This document shows positions 1 through 8,678 of a stretch of DNA of 64,000 nt, one piece after another (within the stretch, counting starts at the first letter, position 1; every line of letters starts with the position of its first letter). Source of the DNA: Pelatocladus maniniholoensis HA4357-MV3 (GTDB lineage Bacteria; Cyanobacteriota; Cyanobacteriia; Cyanobacteriales; Nostocaceae); NCBI GenBank assembly GCA_019359115.1, contig JAHHHW010000070.1:20911-84910 (forward strand), given 5' to 3'. The notes under the pieces were generated by a model. That model was not told where the DNA came from. It saw only the letters and a program-made list of their open reading frames with translations, and did no database searches. The translations under genes and the position numbers were made by a program.

Positions 1-216
1 TGGGTTTGGTGTTTAGCGGGAGGTGTACTGGCTTGGCAGTTGCGATCGCGCTTACACTTGATCATTGCCTTAATCGGTGCGATCGGTCTTTTATATCTGG
101 CTTGTTTGTTCTTATTAATACAAGGATTATGGATACCACTGCTTCCATCAGCACTAGTCTTATTAACAGGTGGAGCAACAGTGGCTACCTTAAGTTCATC
201 TCAAAGTGAAGAATAA
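1..216 (+). CDS. CHASE2-domain protein, C-terminal end (partial)
   Basis: The frame is open from the first base and ends with TAA at 214-216, so only the last 71 residues are present. They form two to three hydrophobic segments with the motif GLWIPLLPSALVL and a short polar tail. This matches the membrane block that follows a CHASE2 domain: the CHASE2 kinase at 16142-18028 in this window has GLWVPLIPAILVL at the equivalent place. Unlike that protein, this one stops directly after the membrane block, so it carries no kinase at its C-terminus. A DUF928 gene follows, as it does at the second locus. The CHASE2 assignment is inferred from this similarity because the extracytoplasmic domain lies outside the window. 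Confidence 0.6.
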   Translation, partial: WVWCLAGGVLAWQLRSRLHLIIALIGAIGLLYLACLFLLIQGLWIPLLPSALVLLTGGATVATLSSSQSEE

Positions 217-630
217 CAATAAAAATATTTCAGAGGGAACGGGGAACGGGAAATGGGAAAAAGGGAAACCCACGCTTAAAGTTTTTTTACTCTTAACTCT
301 TAACAAAGAACTCTTAACCTGAAGTTCCCTGTTCCCTTATTTTGTAAACATGCATATTATCAACTAAATTGTGCAAAAATTTATCATTATTTAGCATAAA
401 AAAATTTTATGTTTTCACACTACTCCCTAAGTGCATAATCTTAATTTAATTACACCAATGAAAATAATATAAAGGCTAGTACTACTACCTTGGAAGTTAC
501 CCATTCACACATTCACGCATTCAGAAGAACTATATTTTATAGCTTTAGCCTTTTATAAAGGGTAGATTGATTTCTGACGTACTGTACTAGATAAACAAAC
601 TGTACTGTAGTTCAACCAAAAAAATGACAA
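217..630. other. Intergenic region, no gene seen
   Basis: This 414-base AT-rich gap between the CHASE2 end and the DUF928 gene has no convincing reading frame. It contains G-rich GGGAACGGGAA-like runs near 235-270, three close copies of AACTCTTAAC-like text near 290-320, and a partly complementary TTCCCTGTTCCC near 325-337. No clear promoter or terminator could be assigned. Confidence 0.5.
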
Positions 631-1413
631 ATGACTAAATCAAAATGGGCATTAGCGATCGCTTGTATGTTGCTTGTCTGGATGAGCTATTTTGTACCAG
701 AAATAGCCCAATCCAATCAACCAGTAAATCACAATTTGAATACTAGCAATTCTCAGAATATAGAAATTCACTTTCAAGACAAAGAACCAGATGGATCAAG
801 GCGAGGTAGACCTAATAATAGGGTAGGAACTGGAAGCCGTGGTGACTGTCCGTCGGTGAATGTACCAATAATTGCATTGATACCAGAAAAAAATGTCGGT
901 TTGACGGTTGATGATAATCCTAGCTTTTGGTTTTTTGTACCGTATAAATCACAAGACACACCCGTTGGAAAATTTGTATTACAGAATGAAGCAGATGAAG
1001 AAATCTATCAGACTAAATTTACTCTGCCTAAGACGCCAGGGTTTGTGAGCTTAACAGTGCCATCTACAGTACCCTTAGAACTTAACAAAGATCATCAATG
1101 GTACTTCAAACTTTATTGTTCTCGCCAAAGACTACTGAACCCAATATTTGTGCGTGGATGGGTGCAAAAGATAGCAATCCAACCAAACTTAAAAGGTCTT
1201 TTGAAATCAACTACTAAACCACGACAGCACATCGCAATTTATGCTGAAAATGGGATTTGGTACTCAGCCTTGTCTGAGTTAGCTAAACTCCGCTTAAATG
1301 AACCAAAAAATCCTATACTTGCCAAAGATTGGGCTAATTTGTTGGAGGATGTTGGTTTAGCAAATATTGCATCACAGCCTATTGTGGGAGAAGTTATAGA
1401 AGAAAATAGATAA
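631..1413 (+). CDS. DUF928 exported protein
   Basis: This 260-residue protein has an N-terminal signal or anchor segment (about residues 5-25, a hydrophobic stretch ending near AQS). A low-complexity polar linker follows, then a DUF928-type domain with the GSRGDCP motif near the start and IYAENGIWYSAL near the end. DUF928 proteins are exported cyanobacterial proteins of unknown function. The second DUF928 protein here (18313-19053) shares GTRGRC, a Trp-rich beta-type middle and LYAEAGMWYDAL. It lies downstream of a CHASE2 protein, suggesting a functional link such as a periplasmic partner of the sensor; that is inference. An ATG at 624 is out of frame, so 631 is used. Confidence 0.75.
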   Translation: MTKSKWALAIACMLLVWMSYFVPEIAQSNQPVNHNLNTSNSQNIEIHFQDKEPDGSRRGRPNNRVGTGSRGDCPSVNVPIIALIPEKNVGLTVDDNPSFWFFVPYKSQDTPVGKFVLQNEADEEIYQTKFTLPKTPGFVSLTVPSTVPLELNKDHQWYFKLYCSRQRLLNPIFVRGWVQKIAIQPNLKGLLKSTTKPRQHIAIYAENGIWYSALSELAKLRLNEPKNPILAKDWANLLEDVGLANIASQPIVGEVIEENR

Positions 1414-1421
1414 AGGGTCGG

Positions 1422-1503
1422 GCATGAATCAGTTAAAAGTTAACAGTTTAATTTGATAACTGATAACTGATAACTGATAACTGATAACTGATAACTGATT
1501 AGT
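1422..1503. repeat. Heptanucleotide tandem repeat with conserved flank
   Basis: Six consecutive TGATAAC units (1454-1495) follow a flank reading ATGAATCAGTTAA...AACAGTTTAATTTGAT. The same flank occurs at 27440-27501 with different heptamers. This is the short tandem repeat (STRR) type known from heterocystous cyanobacteria. Confidence 0.8.
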
Positions 1504-1523
1504 TGTTCCTAAATCTATCAGAC

Positions 1524-2168
1524 TTATGGTGAAGCGTTATTACGTCCCTTACTCGCCTGTATCACTTGCAAACTTCCACCCGCATATAAACTTTGCTTGT
1601 TGATACTAAACCCCATTTCCATTAATAACCCAGGTAAGTCAGTCTTCAACAACTGCCAAGCAGTGTCCGTTTCAAATAACCACAAAAACAGCCATACAGA
1701 TGGCAAAAACAAGGCATTATGAGGATGATGAAAATCTATAAAAGTAAACACTCCACCTGGCTTTAGCACACGGTATACTTCTTGAATAATTTTTCGCAAT
1801 TGCTCTGGTTGCATTTCGTGTAAAGCAACACTTGTATGTACCAGATCAAATTGATTATCAGCAAAGGGCATCTCTTCCGCAAAAGCTTCCACATATTCTG
1901 CTTGTGGTACATTCTGTTTTGCCCGTTGCAGAGATAATGGTGAAGCATCTAATCCTGTTACATTTTGTGACAATTTGACTAGAAATTGTGTTGTTTGTCC
2001 ACTTCCACAGCACAAATCAAGGACTTTGGTATCTGAGTGAATTGTTAAACCTTGCAAAGCTAATTGTCGAAAACGTTGTTCACCACCAATACTTATAGCT
2101 GCCAAACGGGATATACCATCGTACAGCCACTGGTAACGATAACTCCAATCTCGTAAAATTGTAGCCAC
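1524..2168 (-). CDS. Class I SAM-dependent methyltransferase (UbiE-like)
   Basis: This 214-residue protein has a Methyltransf_11-type fold. SAM motif I is VLDLCCGSGQ (about residues 50-59), the acidic end of beta-2 is GLDASP, motif II/III is FDLVHTSVALHEM and the post-motif is LKPGGVFTFIDFHHP. These motifs predict transfer of a methyl group from SAM to a small molecule, but the substrate cannot be read from sequence. It resembles the UbiE/MenG group without being the quinone enzyme for certain. The start is a GTG at 2168. It is divergent from hemH, with about 95 bases between the two starts, so the two may share a promoter region. Confidence 0.75.
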   Translation of the reverse strand: MATILRDWSYRYQWLYDGISRLAAISIGGEQRFRQLALQGLTIHSDTKVLDLCCGSGQTTQFLVKLSQNVTGLDASPLSLQRAKQNVPQAEYVEAFAEEMPFADNQFDLVHTSVALHEMQPEQLRKIIQEVYRVLKPGGVFTFIDFHHPHNALFLPSVWLFLWLFETDTAWQLLKTDLPGLLMEMGFSINKQSLYAGGSLQVIQASKGRNNASP

Positions 2169-2262
2169 TGCCTCTATCCTTAGTCGTTAACTTATATATT
2201 TAATAAAGATATATTGTTAACATTAGTAAAAAACCTGAAAAGATTGGGGGATTGTTACTGCT

Positions 2263-3426
2263 ATGGGTCGTGTAGGCGTATTACTACTCAATCTCGGTGG
2301 CCCGGAGAAGTTAGAAGATGTAGGGCCATTTCTTTTTAATCTGTTTTCTGATCCGGAAATTATTCGCCTACCTTTTCCCTGGTTGCAAAAACCCCTGGCC
2401 TGGTTTATTGCTTCACGGCGTACGAAAAAATCTCAAGAAAACTACCGCAAAATTGGTGGTGGTTCTCCACTGCGGCGAATTACCGAAGCCCAAGCAGATG
2501 CGCTCAAAGAACAATTGCAAGCCTTGGGGCAAGATGCAAAAATCTACATTGGTATGCGTTACTGGCATCCTTACACCGAAGAAGCGATCGCCAGAATTAT
2601 CCAAGATGGAATTGAAAAACTAGTTATATTACCTCTGTATCCGCAATTTTCTATCAGCACAAGTGGTTCTAGCTTCCGGCTTTTAGAAAAACTTTGGCAA
2701 GAAGATCCAAGACTCCAGCAGATAGAATACACGGTTATTCCTTCTTGGTACAAACAATCAGGCTATCTTCAGGCGATGGCAGAACTGATCACTCAAGAAA
2801 TTGACCAAGTACCCAATCAAGAAGAAGCTCATGTATTCTTTAGCGCTCATGGTGTTCCCAAAAGCTATGTAGAAGAAGCAGGTGATCCCTATCAGCAAGA
2901 GATTGAGGAATGTACCTATTTAATCATGCGGACACTTGATCGACCCAATGCCCATACATTGGCTTACCAAAGTCGTGTTGGTCCAGTAGAATGGCTACAA
3001 CCTTACACTGAAGATGCTATTCCGGAACTAGCAACGCAAGGTGTTAAAGACTTAGTAGTCGTACCGATTAGTTTTGTTTCCGAACACATCGAAACACTAG
3101 AAGAAATTGATCTTGAGTATCGAGAATTAGCAGAAGAAGCAGGAATTCATAACTTCCGTCGTGTACCTGCTCTCAACACCCATACAGTATTTATTAGAGC
3201 TTTAGCAGACTTGGTAGTTGATGCTCTCACAGCTCCCAGTGTCAAGCTCTCCCAAGTTTACCAAATGAAGAAGAAGGTAAAAATTTATCCACCAGAGGCT
3301 TGGGAATGGGGTATTACTACGAGTGCAGAAGTCTGGAATGGTCGCATTGCCATGCTTGGTTTTATTGCCTTAATGATTGAATTGATTACCGGACACGGTT
3401 TATTGCATATGATTGGGATTTTGTAA
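2263..3426 (+). CDS. hemH: Ferrochelatase with C-terminal chlorophyll-binding (CAB) domain
   Basis: HemH inserts Fe2+ into protoporphyrin IX, the last step of protoheme synthesis. The N-terminus [15 protein letters not shown], the [11 protein letters not shown] segment and the FSAHGVP motif with its catalytic histidine are all present. At 387 residues it is longer than bacterial ferrochelatases because of a C-terminal extension. That tail holds [10 protein letters not shown] (about residues 361-370) followed by a hydrophobic helix, the CAB/HLIP motif that cyanobacterial and plastid ferrochelatases carry and that links the enzyme to chlorophyll or carotenoid at the thylakoid. A hairpin terminator follows at 3458. 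The neighbours on either side are on the opposite strand, so it is probably monocistronic. Confidence 0.96.
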   Translation: MGRVGVLLLNLGGPEKLEDVGPFLFNLFSDPEIIRLPFPWLQKPLAWFIASRRTKKSQENYRKIGGGSPLRRITEAQADALKEQLQALGQDAKIYIGMRYWHPYTEEAIARIIQDGIEKLVILPLYPQFSISTSGSSFRLLEKLWQEDPRLQQIEYTVIPSWYKQSGYLQAMAELITQEIDQVPNQEEAHVFFSAHGVPKSYVEEAGDPYQQEIEECTYLIMRTLDRPNAHTLAYQSRVGPVEWLQPYTEDAIPELATQGVKDLVVVPISFVSEHIETLEEIDLEYRELAEEAGIHNFRRVPALNTHTVFIRALADLVVDALTAPSVKLSQVYQMKKKVKIYPPEAWEWGITTSAEVWNGRIAMLGFIALMIELITGHGLLHMIGIL

Positions 3427-3457
3427 TTTTTGAATCAGGTTACAAATCTAGGTAGTA

Positions 3458-3487
3458 GGGGCGCACAGATAGACGTGCGCCCCTTTC
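3458..3487 (+). terminator. Hairpin terminator after hemH
   Basis: Nine-base perfect stem GGGGCGCAC / GTGCGCCCC with an 8-base loop, followed by TTTC, 32 bases after the hemH stop. It also lies just past the 3' end of the convergent acetyltransferase gene and could serve both. The text resembles a dispersed cyanobacterial hairpin, compare 55921-55948. Confidence 0.7.
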
Positions 3488-3495
3488 ATTAAAAA

Positions 3496-4107
3496 TTAAG
3501 CTTGTTCTTTAAATCTGGGATAACGAGGACGACATGGTGTTCCCCAACAAACTTGTGCAGGTGGGATATCAGTAAAAACACTGCTACGGGCGCCAATGAC
3601 TGCATTTGCACCAATTTTAACCCCAGCGCCAACAAAGCAATCTGCTGCTAACCATACCCCATTACCAATGCAGATACTCGCTGTTTTTAACCCGAAAGCT
3701 GGATCGTACATATCATGACTACCAGTACACAGGTAGCTTTTCTGGGATATTATGCAATGTTCACCTATATGTATGTAATCCAGGCTGTATAAAACTACGT
3801 CATCCCCAATCCAGCTATAGTCACCGATTGTGATTTTCCAAGGGTAGGTGAAGCGAGCAGTAGGTCTAATGAACACCCCTGCACCAACACGAGCGCCAAA
3901 CAGACGTAATAAAGCACAACGCAGACCATTTAGTGGGTGAGGAATCACAGGAAAAGCGATCGCCTGCACAAACCACCACAGCAGAACATACCAACTGGGA
4001 CGCCCACGGTCAAACCAAGATTGGTCATATTTGCGTAAATCTATAAATGTTTGGTAATTGGTAATTGGTAATTGGTAATTGGTAATTGGTAATTGATTAT
4101 TAGTCAT
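3496..4107 (-). CDS. hpsU: Hexapeptide-repeat acetyltransferase, WcaF/HpsU-like
   Basis: This 203-residue left-handed beta-helix acyltransferase has hexapeptide rungs (ITIGDYSWIGDDVVLYS, IHIGEHCIISQKSYLCTG, GVKIGANAVIGARSSVF) and the SHDMYDP segment with the likely catalytic His. The WcaF-type family O-acetylates exopolysaccharide sugars. In filamentous cyanobacteria the hps gene set for hormogonium polysaccharide includes an acetyltransferase next to two glycosyltransferases, which is the arrangement here; the HpsU name rests on that and on memory of the family. The ATG overlaps the upstream stop as ATGA. The first ~18 residues (NNQLPITNYQLPITNYQ) are translated heptamer repeat, so the functional protein probably begins near FIDLRKYDQSW. 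Confidence 0.7.
   Translation of the reverse strand: MTNNQLPITNYQLPITNYQTFIDLRKYDQSWFDRGRPSWYVLLWWFVQAIAFPVIPHPLNGLRCALLRLFGARVGAGVFIRPTARFTYPWKITIGDYSWIGDDVVLYSLDYIHIGEHCIISQKSYLCTGSHDMYDPAFGLKTASICIGNGVWLAADCFVGAGVKIGANAVIGARSSVFTDIPPAQVCWGTPCRPRYPRFKEQA
4051..4092. repeat. Heptamer tandem repeat inside a coding start
   Basis: Six exact TTGGTAA units lie inside the first codons of the acetyltransferase gene. Read on the minus strand they encode the period-7 peptide TNYQLPI. The repeat has therefore been captured as coding sequence at the junction between two translationally coupled genes. Confidence 0.9.
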
Positions 4108-5051
4108 TGGCTATTCTCTCCGATTCCCAATCGCCAATCCCTGATCCCCGATCCCCCTGAATTAGATTTAGAATTGAGTTTGCCGCCACAGTGGCGTAAT
4201 TCGTGGAGTTTAACCCCTATTTGATATTCATATTGGCTCAACAATCTTGCGTAAATATATCCAGCCCTACCATCCAAAAAACCACGCTGGATAAAATAGA
4301 ACAATACAAATCGCAAAAATGGTTTAAATGGTAGTCGCACCCAAATTCTTTTTAAAAAGCGTTTGCGCTGTACGGCGTCACCAAATAATTTCGCGCCAAT
4401 AGTACCGTGATCATGATTACCTGTAAGCAAATTATAGTAAACACGGGCTTCCCAATTAGAATAGCGGTTATGGCGTTTTAACCAATGGAAAAGGTCACGA
4501 AAATCCTCGTGAATCATATCGTTTTTGAGATATTCGACTTTTCCATCTAAGATGACGTGTTCGTGAACTTCGTTATCACCTGTATTAGGAATATCTTCTG
4601 TATTTAGATTTTCGTAACGCCCTTTTTGATGCTTAAATAAACGCAAATTCCAATCTGGATATTTACCACCGTGGCGAATCCATTTACCTAAGAAAAATAC
4701 ACGACGATTTAGGTAGTAGCCATTATATTCTGGATTTTGAATTGCTTGGGCAATTTCTTCCCACAACTCAGGAGTGATACGCTCATCGCAATCTACGATT
4801 AAAACCCATTCGTTCCGAAAATTTAGGTTTTCTAAAGACCAATTTTTCTTTTTAGGCCAGTGTCCATTGAAATAAAATTGCACGATATTTGCACTATAAT
4901 TTTTCGCAACTTCGCCGCTTTGATCACTACTTTGCGAATCTACTATAAAAATTTCATCTGCTCTTTGCACACTAGCAAGACAAGCGGGCAAGTTTGCTTC
5001 TTCATTTTTAGCTGGAATTAATACAGAAACTGGTATTTTAGAAGATGACAT
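4104..5051 (-). CDS. Glycosyltransferase family 2, WaaE/HpsT-like
   Basis: This 315-residue GT-A glycosyltransferase opens with VSVLIPAKNEEANLPACL and has EIFIVDSQSSDQS, then WVLIVDCDERITPEL with the DxD-type metal site (about residue 90). It continues into the downstream domain typical of WaaE/LgtF-like GT2 enzymes (GKWIRHGGKYPDWNLRLFK, then EVHEHV). It should add a sugar during surface polysaccharide assembly at the inner face of the membrane. It stands between another GT2 gene and the acetyltransferase, matching the hpsS-T-U type grouping; exact naming is not certain. Its last ~12 residues (from RDWRLGIGENSQ) look like translated intergenic repeat, so the C-terminus seems remodelled. Confidence 0.75.
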   Translation of the reverse strand: MSSSKIPVSVLIPAKNEEANLPACLASVQRADEIFIVDSQSSDQSGEVAKNYSANIVQFYFNGHWPKKKNWSLENLNFRNEWVLIVDCDERITPELWEEIAQAIQNPEYNGYYLNRRVFFLGKWIRHGGKYPDWNLRLFKHQKGRYENLNTEDIPNTGDNEVHEHVILDGKVEYLKNDMIHEDFRDLFHWLKRHNRYSNWEARVYYNLLTGNHDHGTIGAKLFGDAVQRKRFLKRIWVRLPFKPFLRFVLFYFIQRGFLDGRAGYIYARLLSQYEYQIGVKLHELRHCGGKLNSKSNSGGSGIRDWRLGIGENSQ

Positions 5052-5154
5052 AATATTTTTGGTAGTGGTTAGTAGTTATTTGTTAATTAGATTGCACAAA
5101 CAGAGCATCTATACATTCGTGAATAGCAAATGACTATTGACAAATGACAAATAA

Positions 5155-6090
5155 CTATTGAGTATTGACTCTTTTTGATAACAAGCCTGCGATCGCAGCA
5201 TTTAAATAACCAATCTGACCATAGGCATAAACAAGCTTGTCGAATCGTTCTGCTGGATCAGCAAAATATTTAACTGCTTTGTACAAACCACGTGAAAAAC
5301 GTTCGCTACCACGTTGTAGCTGACCGAAACCTGCTGTACCTGCTAGTTGTTCTCGATAACACTCGCTAATACCTTGCCACCAACCACGATTTAAAAACCA
5401 AGAGCGTTTAAGACGTTCGGGGGCTACATTGTGAAATACGTGGGCTTGTGGTAAATACATAACTTGCCAACCTCTTTGGAGGGCAAGTTCGGTCATTTGC
5501 AGTTCTTCGTTAGATAATAAATTTTTACCTATGCGGCCAAGCCGAGGATCAAAGCCGCCTATTTCTTCTAAAAAACTACGACGTATCGAGTAATTTAAAC
5601 CTCTGGGGGTTAAACCAGGCTTGTCTACGTAAACTATGTTGTCACCGAGATTGTATGCTCCTAAATTAGCCGCTAATCCTTGAGATAACCACCGTGGTGC
5701 TTGCATTTCCTCTGACCATAACAAGCTGACTTTACCACCAGCGATCGCTAATTTTGGGTTATTTTTATAGGCGTTATATAAAACTTGCAGCCAACCTTGG
5801 CTTGCTACAGCATCATCATCAAGGTATGCCAGAATTTCACCACTTGCAACTTCAGCACCCGTATTTCGGGCTACAGATAGACCAACAATAGGTTCAAAAA
5901 CATACTTCAGGTGGGGATGATTCGCTCTTTGTTCTACAACAGAACTGGTGCGATCGCTAGAACAATTATCCACCACTATCACTTCAAAGCCATCAGCAAA
6001 GTCCTGCGCTAGGAGGCTATCTATAGCAGTGCCTAAATAATTATCTCGATTGTGAGTACAGATAATGGCAGAGATTGGCGTATCTGGCAT
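5155..6090 (-). CDS. Glycosyltransferase family 2, HpsS-like
   Basis: This 311-residue GT2 enzyme shows ISAIICTHNRDNYL at the N-terminus, FEVIVVDNCSSDRTS, and ILAYLDDDAVAS with the DDD metal-binding site. The acceptor side has the Trp-rich SWFLNRGWWQGISECYREQ segment. It probably transfers a sugar in the same polysaccharide pathway as the next two genes on this strand, which lie 103 bases downstream. I use the ATG at 6090. A GTG at 6156 would add 22 residues (VIKTTNNLQKFNNQ...) that read like translated repetitive leader. The acceptor and donor cannot be told from sequence. Confidence 0.75.
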   Translation of the reverse strand: MPDTPISAIICTHNRDNYLGTAIDSLLAQDFADGFEVIVVDNCSSDRTSSVVEQRANHPHLKYVFEPIVGLSVARNTGAEVASGEILAYLDDDAVASQGWLQVLYNAYKNNPKLAIAGGKVSLLWSEEMQAPRWLSQGLAANLGAYNLGDNIVYVDKPGLTPRGLNYSIRRSFLEEIGGFDPRLGRIGKNLLSNEELQMTELALQRGWQVMYLPQAHVFHNVAPERLKRSWFLNRGWWQGISECYREQLAGTAGFGQLQRGSERFSRGLYKAVKYFADPAERFDKLVYAYGQIGYLNAAIAGLLSKRVNTQ

Positions 6091-6346
6091 GGGAAGTTTT
6101 TGGTTTGGGAATTGGTTGTTGAATTTTTGTAGGTTGTTGGTTGTTTTAATAACCACTAAGTACTAACCATAAAAAAATTCAATATTGCCTGTTCTGGAGC
6201 CAATCTATACCAAAAAATCCTGACTCACCAACCGAGTTTTTTCGGAAATCACCCTGATATCTTCTTGTAAGATGCTCATAGTTAAATTTGCTATCACCGC
6301 AAATTAAAAATTTCGAGGTCTTATTCTTAATTGCCTGTTACTTACT

Positions 6347-7114
6347 TCACTGACATTGAATGTGACCATGTAATACCACAAGCGTTTCAGCTAGTTGTGC
6401 TAGACGAGTTTCTAAGTATTGCTTGCGTCCTAACAACTGACGTAACTTTTGGTAACGAGCGATCGCCATACTCACACTTGCAACCTGATCGGGGGGACAG
6501 GGACGCGTCCACACTGTACCTGAAGCATCTAAACCACACAAACGATAGCCAGCAGAGGATGATTGAGAAGAAATTTTAGCTTGTTGAGCGCAAATTTCTT
6601 CTACGTAGTCCATCAAGCGGTTAACTTCTGCATGACGTAGCGTCGCGCTTCCTTTGGGTTCGTTGTCTGTGTGTGACTCTAACCAACCATTAACTATTGG
6701 CCCTTCTAAATAAACGTCTTGGATTTGTCGCACGATTTTGTGCAGTTCTGCCTGCCAAGCGCCAACAATTTCTTGTATTTCTTGCAACAGATTCATTGCC
6801 AATGCTGGATTGGCTGCATTGCGATGGTTAGTAAAGCTAGGAGTTTTGAATTTGGGTAGGCTTGGTGTTTTGTAACCGTTTTCTTCGACTTGGAATGTTT
6901 GAACACAGTCGTGATGAAACTGGGAATATTCTTGTGATTGCTCATCATATTCATCTTCAGATTGGATATCACCATTTTCTGAGTTTTCTACTTCACCAAC
7001 ACTGATCCGAAATGATAAAGATTGCTTATTGACTTCTGATGACTCGGTAGTAGTGGTGTCGCGATTTACTAAATCGTGTAGAGTAGCCTCAATACGCTTT
7101 AAACCTGCTTTCAT
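6347..7114 (-). CDS. Conserved hypothetical protein with C-terminal helical domain
   Basis: This 255-residue soluble protein has no signal or membrane segment. Residues 1-95 are acidic, Ser/Glu/Gln-rich and probably disordered. Residues ~100-255 are helical, with a predicted coiled stretch (LLQEIQEIVGAWQAELHKIVRQIQDVYLEGPIV) and a well-ordered looking block (YRLCGLDASGTVWTRPCPPDQVASVSMAIARYQKLRQLL). The domain has the look of a cyanobacterium-specific family but I do not recognise a name. It is monocistronic: 230 bases separate it from the glycosyltransferase on the same strand, and cobU is divergent. Codon use resembles its neighbours. Confidence applies to it being a real gene. Confidence 0.7.
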   Translation of the reverse strand: MKAGLKRIEATLHDLVNRDTTTTESSEVNKQSLSFRISVGEVENSENGDIQSEDEYDEQSQEYSQFHHDCVQTFQVEENGYKTPSLPKFKTPSFTNHRNAANPALAMNLLQEIQEIVGAWQAELHKIVRQIQDVYLEGPIVNGWLESHTDNEPKGSATLRHAEVNRLMDYVEEICAQQAKISSQSSSAGYRLCGLDASGTVWTRPCPPDQVASVSMAIARYQKLRQLLGRKQYLETRLAQLAETLVVLHGHIQCQ

Positions 7115-7546
7115 AATGGGTATCTCTAACTTTTCTATGACTTGTGATTGTGGATGGTGCTGAATTGATAGTTGGGATTTTTGACTTTTCCCAATAGTTA
7201 CATCAATAGGATGCTGAGTGTTAATTTTATCTCTTAAAAGTTATTTGGGGTCAACAATCTCATCCCCAAAGTGAAAAATTATGGTAAAGGTTTAAATTCC
7301 TGGTTTATTCAACATATCCAGGAAACGGCTGGGAATTAAGCCAATAATTAGGAGTATTGGGAAGCTAGTGTTTTGCAGGGTTTTCCTCCTTGTAGTACTT
7401 AGGATCATTGAGCATTAAGGATTGGGGATCACTTATGAGGCAAGGGTAATGGTTATTTCTTAGTTTTAATTTATGATTCCCCTTTTCTCATTTTATTTTT
7501 AACCTTGTGTTATGAGATTTTTATATTTGGGTTTATTGAGCTAAAA
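7115..7546. other. Intergenic region between divergent genes
   Basis: These 432 bases separate the hypothetical gene from cobU and should hold both promoters. I looked for a cobalamin riboswitch upstream of cobU and recognised none. GGATTGGGGAT-like and GGGAATTAAGCC runs occur but no hairpin with a U-tract or clear -10/-35 pair could be assigned. Confidence 0.4.
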
Positions 7547-8131
7547 ATGAATCAAATCATTCTGGTGACTGGGCCTGCGCGTTCTGGTAAAAGTGAGTGG
7601 GCAGAGGCTTTGGCAATACAATCAGACAAACCAGTAGTTTATATAGCAACTGCTAGTCGCGATCCTGCTGATCAAGAGTGGCTGCAACGTATTCAACAGC
7701 ATCAGCAACGACGCCCCCCAGATTGGGTGACGTTGGAAGTACCAGGGCAATTGTCTGATACTCTTGCCCAAATGCCACCGAACACCTGCGTTTTAGTTGA
7801 TTCTCTAGGAACTTGGGTAGCTAATCTACTCTCTCAGGAAGAAGCAATGTGGGAAAAGACTATGGAAGAATTTTTAGAGACAGTGCAACTAGTGGCAGCC
7901 GATATGATTTTTGTCGGTGAAGAAACAGGATGGGGCGTGATACCGGCTTATCCAATGGGTCGAACTTTTCGCGATCGCTTAGGTGGTTTAGTGCGACACT
8001 TAGGCACAATCTGTGAAGCTGTTTATCTAGTTACTGGTGGTCATGTTCTCAATCTCAGTTTGCTTGGTTCTCCGTTGTTTGTGGGGGATCGGGGATTGGG
8101 TAACGGGGAAGGTGGGGACTTTCAAGGGTAG
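7547..8131 (+). CDS. cobU: Adenosylcobinamide kinase / adenosylcobinamide-phosphate guanylyltransferase
   Basis: CobU phosphorylates adenosylcobinamide and then attaches GMP, in the nucleotide-loop assembly branch of cobalamin (pseudocobalamin in many cyanobacteria) synthesis. The P-loop GPARSGKSEWAE sits at residues ~9-20. The CobU block VYIATA, the RIQQHQQRRPPDW segment with the guanylylated histidine region, VLVDSLGTWVANLL and GWGVIPAYPMGRTFRD are all present. I use the ATG at 7547; a TTG at 7505 would add 14 hydrophobic residues not expected in the family. At 194 residues it is slightly long: the last ~12 (GDRGLGNGEGGDFQG) look like read-through into G-rich repeat text. Confidence 0.92.
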   Translation: MNQIILVTGPARSGKSEWAEALAIQSDKPVVYIATASRDPADQEWLQRIQQHQQRRPPDWVTLEVPGQLSDTLAQMPPNTCVLVDSLGTWVANLLSQEEAMWEKTMEEFLETVQLVAADMIFVGEETGWGVIPAYPMGRTFRDRLGGLVRHLGTICEAVYLVTGGHVLNLSLLGSPLFVGDRGLGNGEGGDFQG

Positions 8132-8237
8132 GGGCGAAAGAAAGGAGAATAACTGATTACTATTAACCATTGACAAGCGACTCTTCTTAAGGATTAATTC
8201 CAAATTGAGTATCAAAAATCTAAATAAAATTAAGAGT

Positions 8238-8678
8238 ATGGCATCTCAAAATGAAGTTAAAAAATATCTAGCTTACTGGCTTCAGTTGGGCAAAAAAATC
8301 ATCATCAATGATGGTGCAGAATCTTTGTTGCCCAAGTCTGTGATTGTAGGCGATCGCTATAGTGATGAGTTTGAAGAATGCTGGCAGAAAATTATTTCTG
8401 AAGAAGCAGGAGATTGTTATCTTGAAGGTACGACCGAAACTATTGGCGAACTGCTAACATCCACTTGGGAAATGTATCCCTGTTCGCGCTGCACAATGCC
8501 TATACCTTTGCGAACTATAGGTATGCCTGCTGAGTTATGTCCATGCAATGATCTATCTGACTGGCCAAATACAGAAGTTCCTCTTCCCAGAGATCCTGTG
8601 AACAGTCAAATACAGTTAAAATTGATTCGCGATCGCATAGCAAAAATAAGTGAACTTTCTCATCGTTCTAATAGTTAA
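8238..8678 (+). CDS. Hypothetical protein with CxxC...CxC motif
   Basis: This 146-residue soluble protein begins MASQNEVKKYLAYWLQLGKKI. A Cys cluster (YPCSRCTMPIP, then ELCPCND, about residues 87-112) could bind zinc or a metal cluster. The middle holds SVIVGDRYSDEFEECWQKI. I recognise no named family. The ATG at 8238 is preferred over an upstream TTG at 8205. It follows cobU by 106 bases on the same strand and ends in a clear hairpin terminator at 8734, so it could be co-transcribed with cobU. It is separated by that terminator from the peptide genes downstream and is unlikely to be part of that system. Confidence 0.65.
   Translation: MASQNEVKKYLAYWLQLGKKIIINDGAESLLPKSVIVGDRYSDEFEECWQKIISEEAGDCYLEGTTETIGELLTSTWEMYPCSRCTMPIPLRTIGMPAELCPCNDLSDWPNTEVPLPRDPVNSQIQLKLIRDRIAKISELSHRSNS

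Noticed and set aside
7115..7546. Cobalamin riboswitch before cobU
   Set aside because: No recognisable B12-box or conserved helices on reading the leader.
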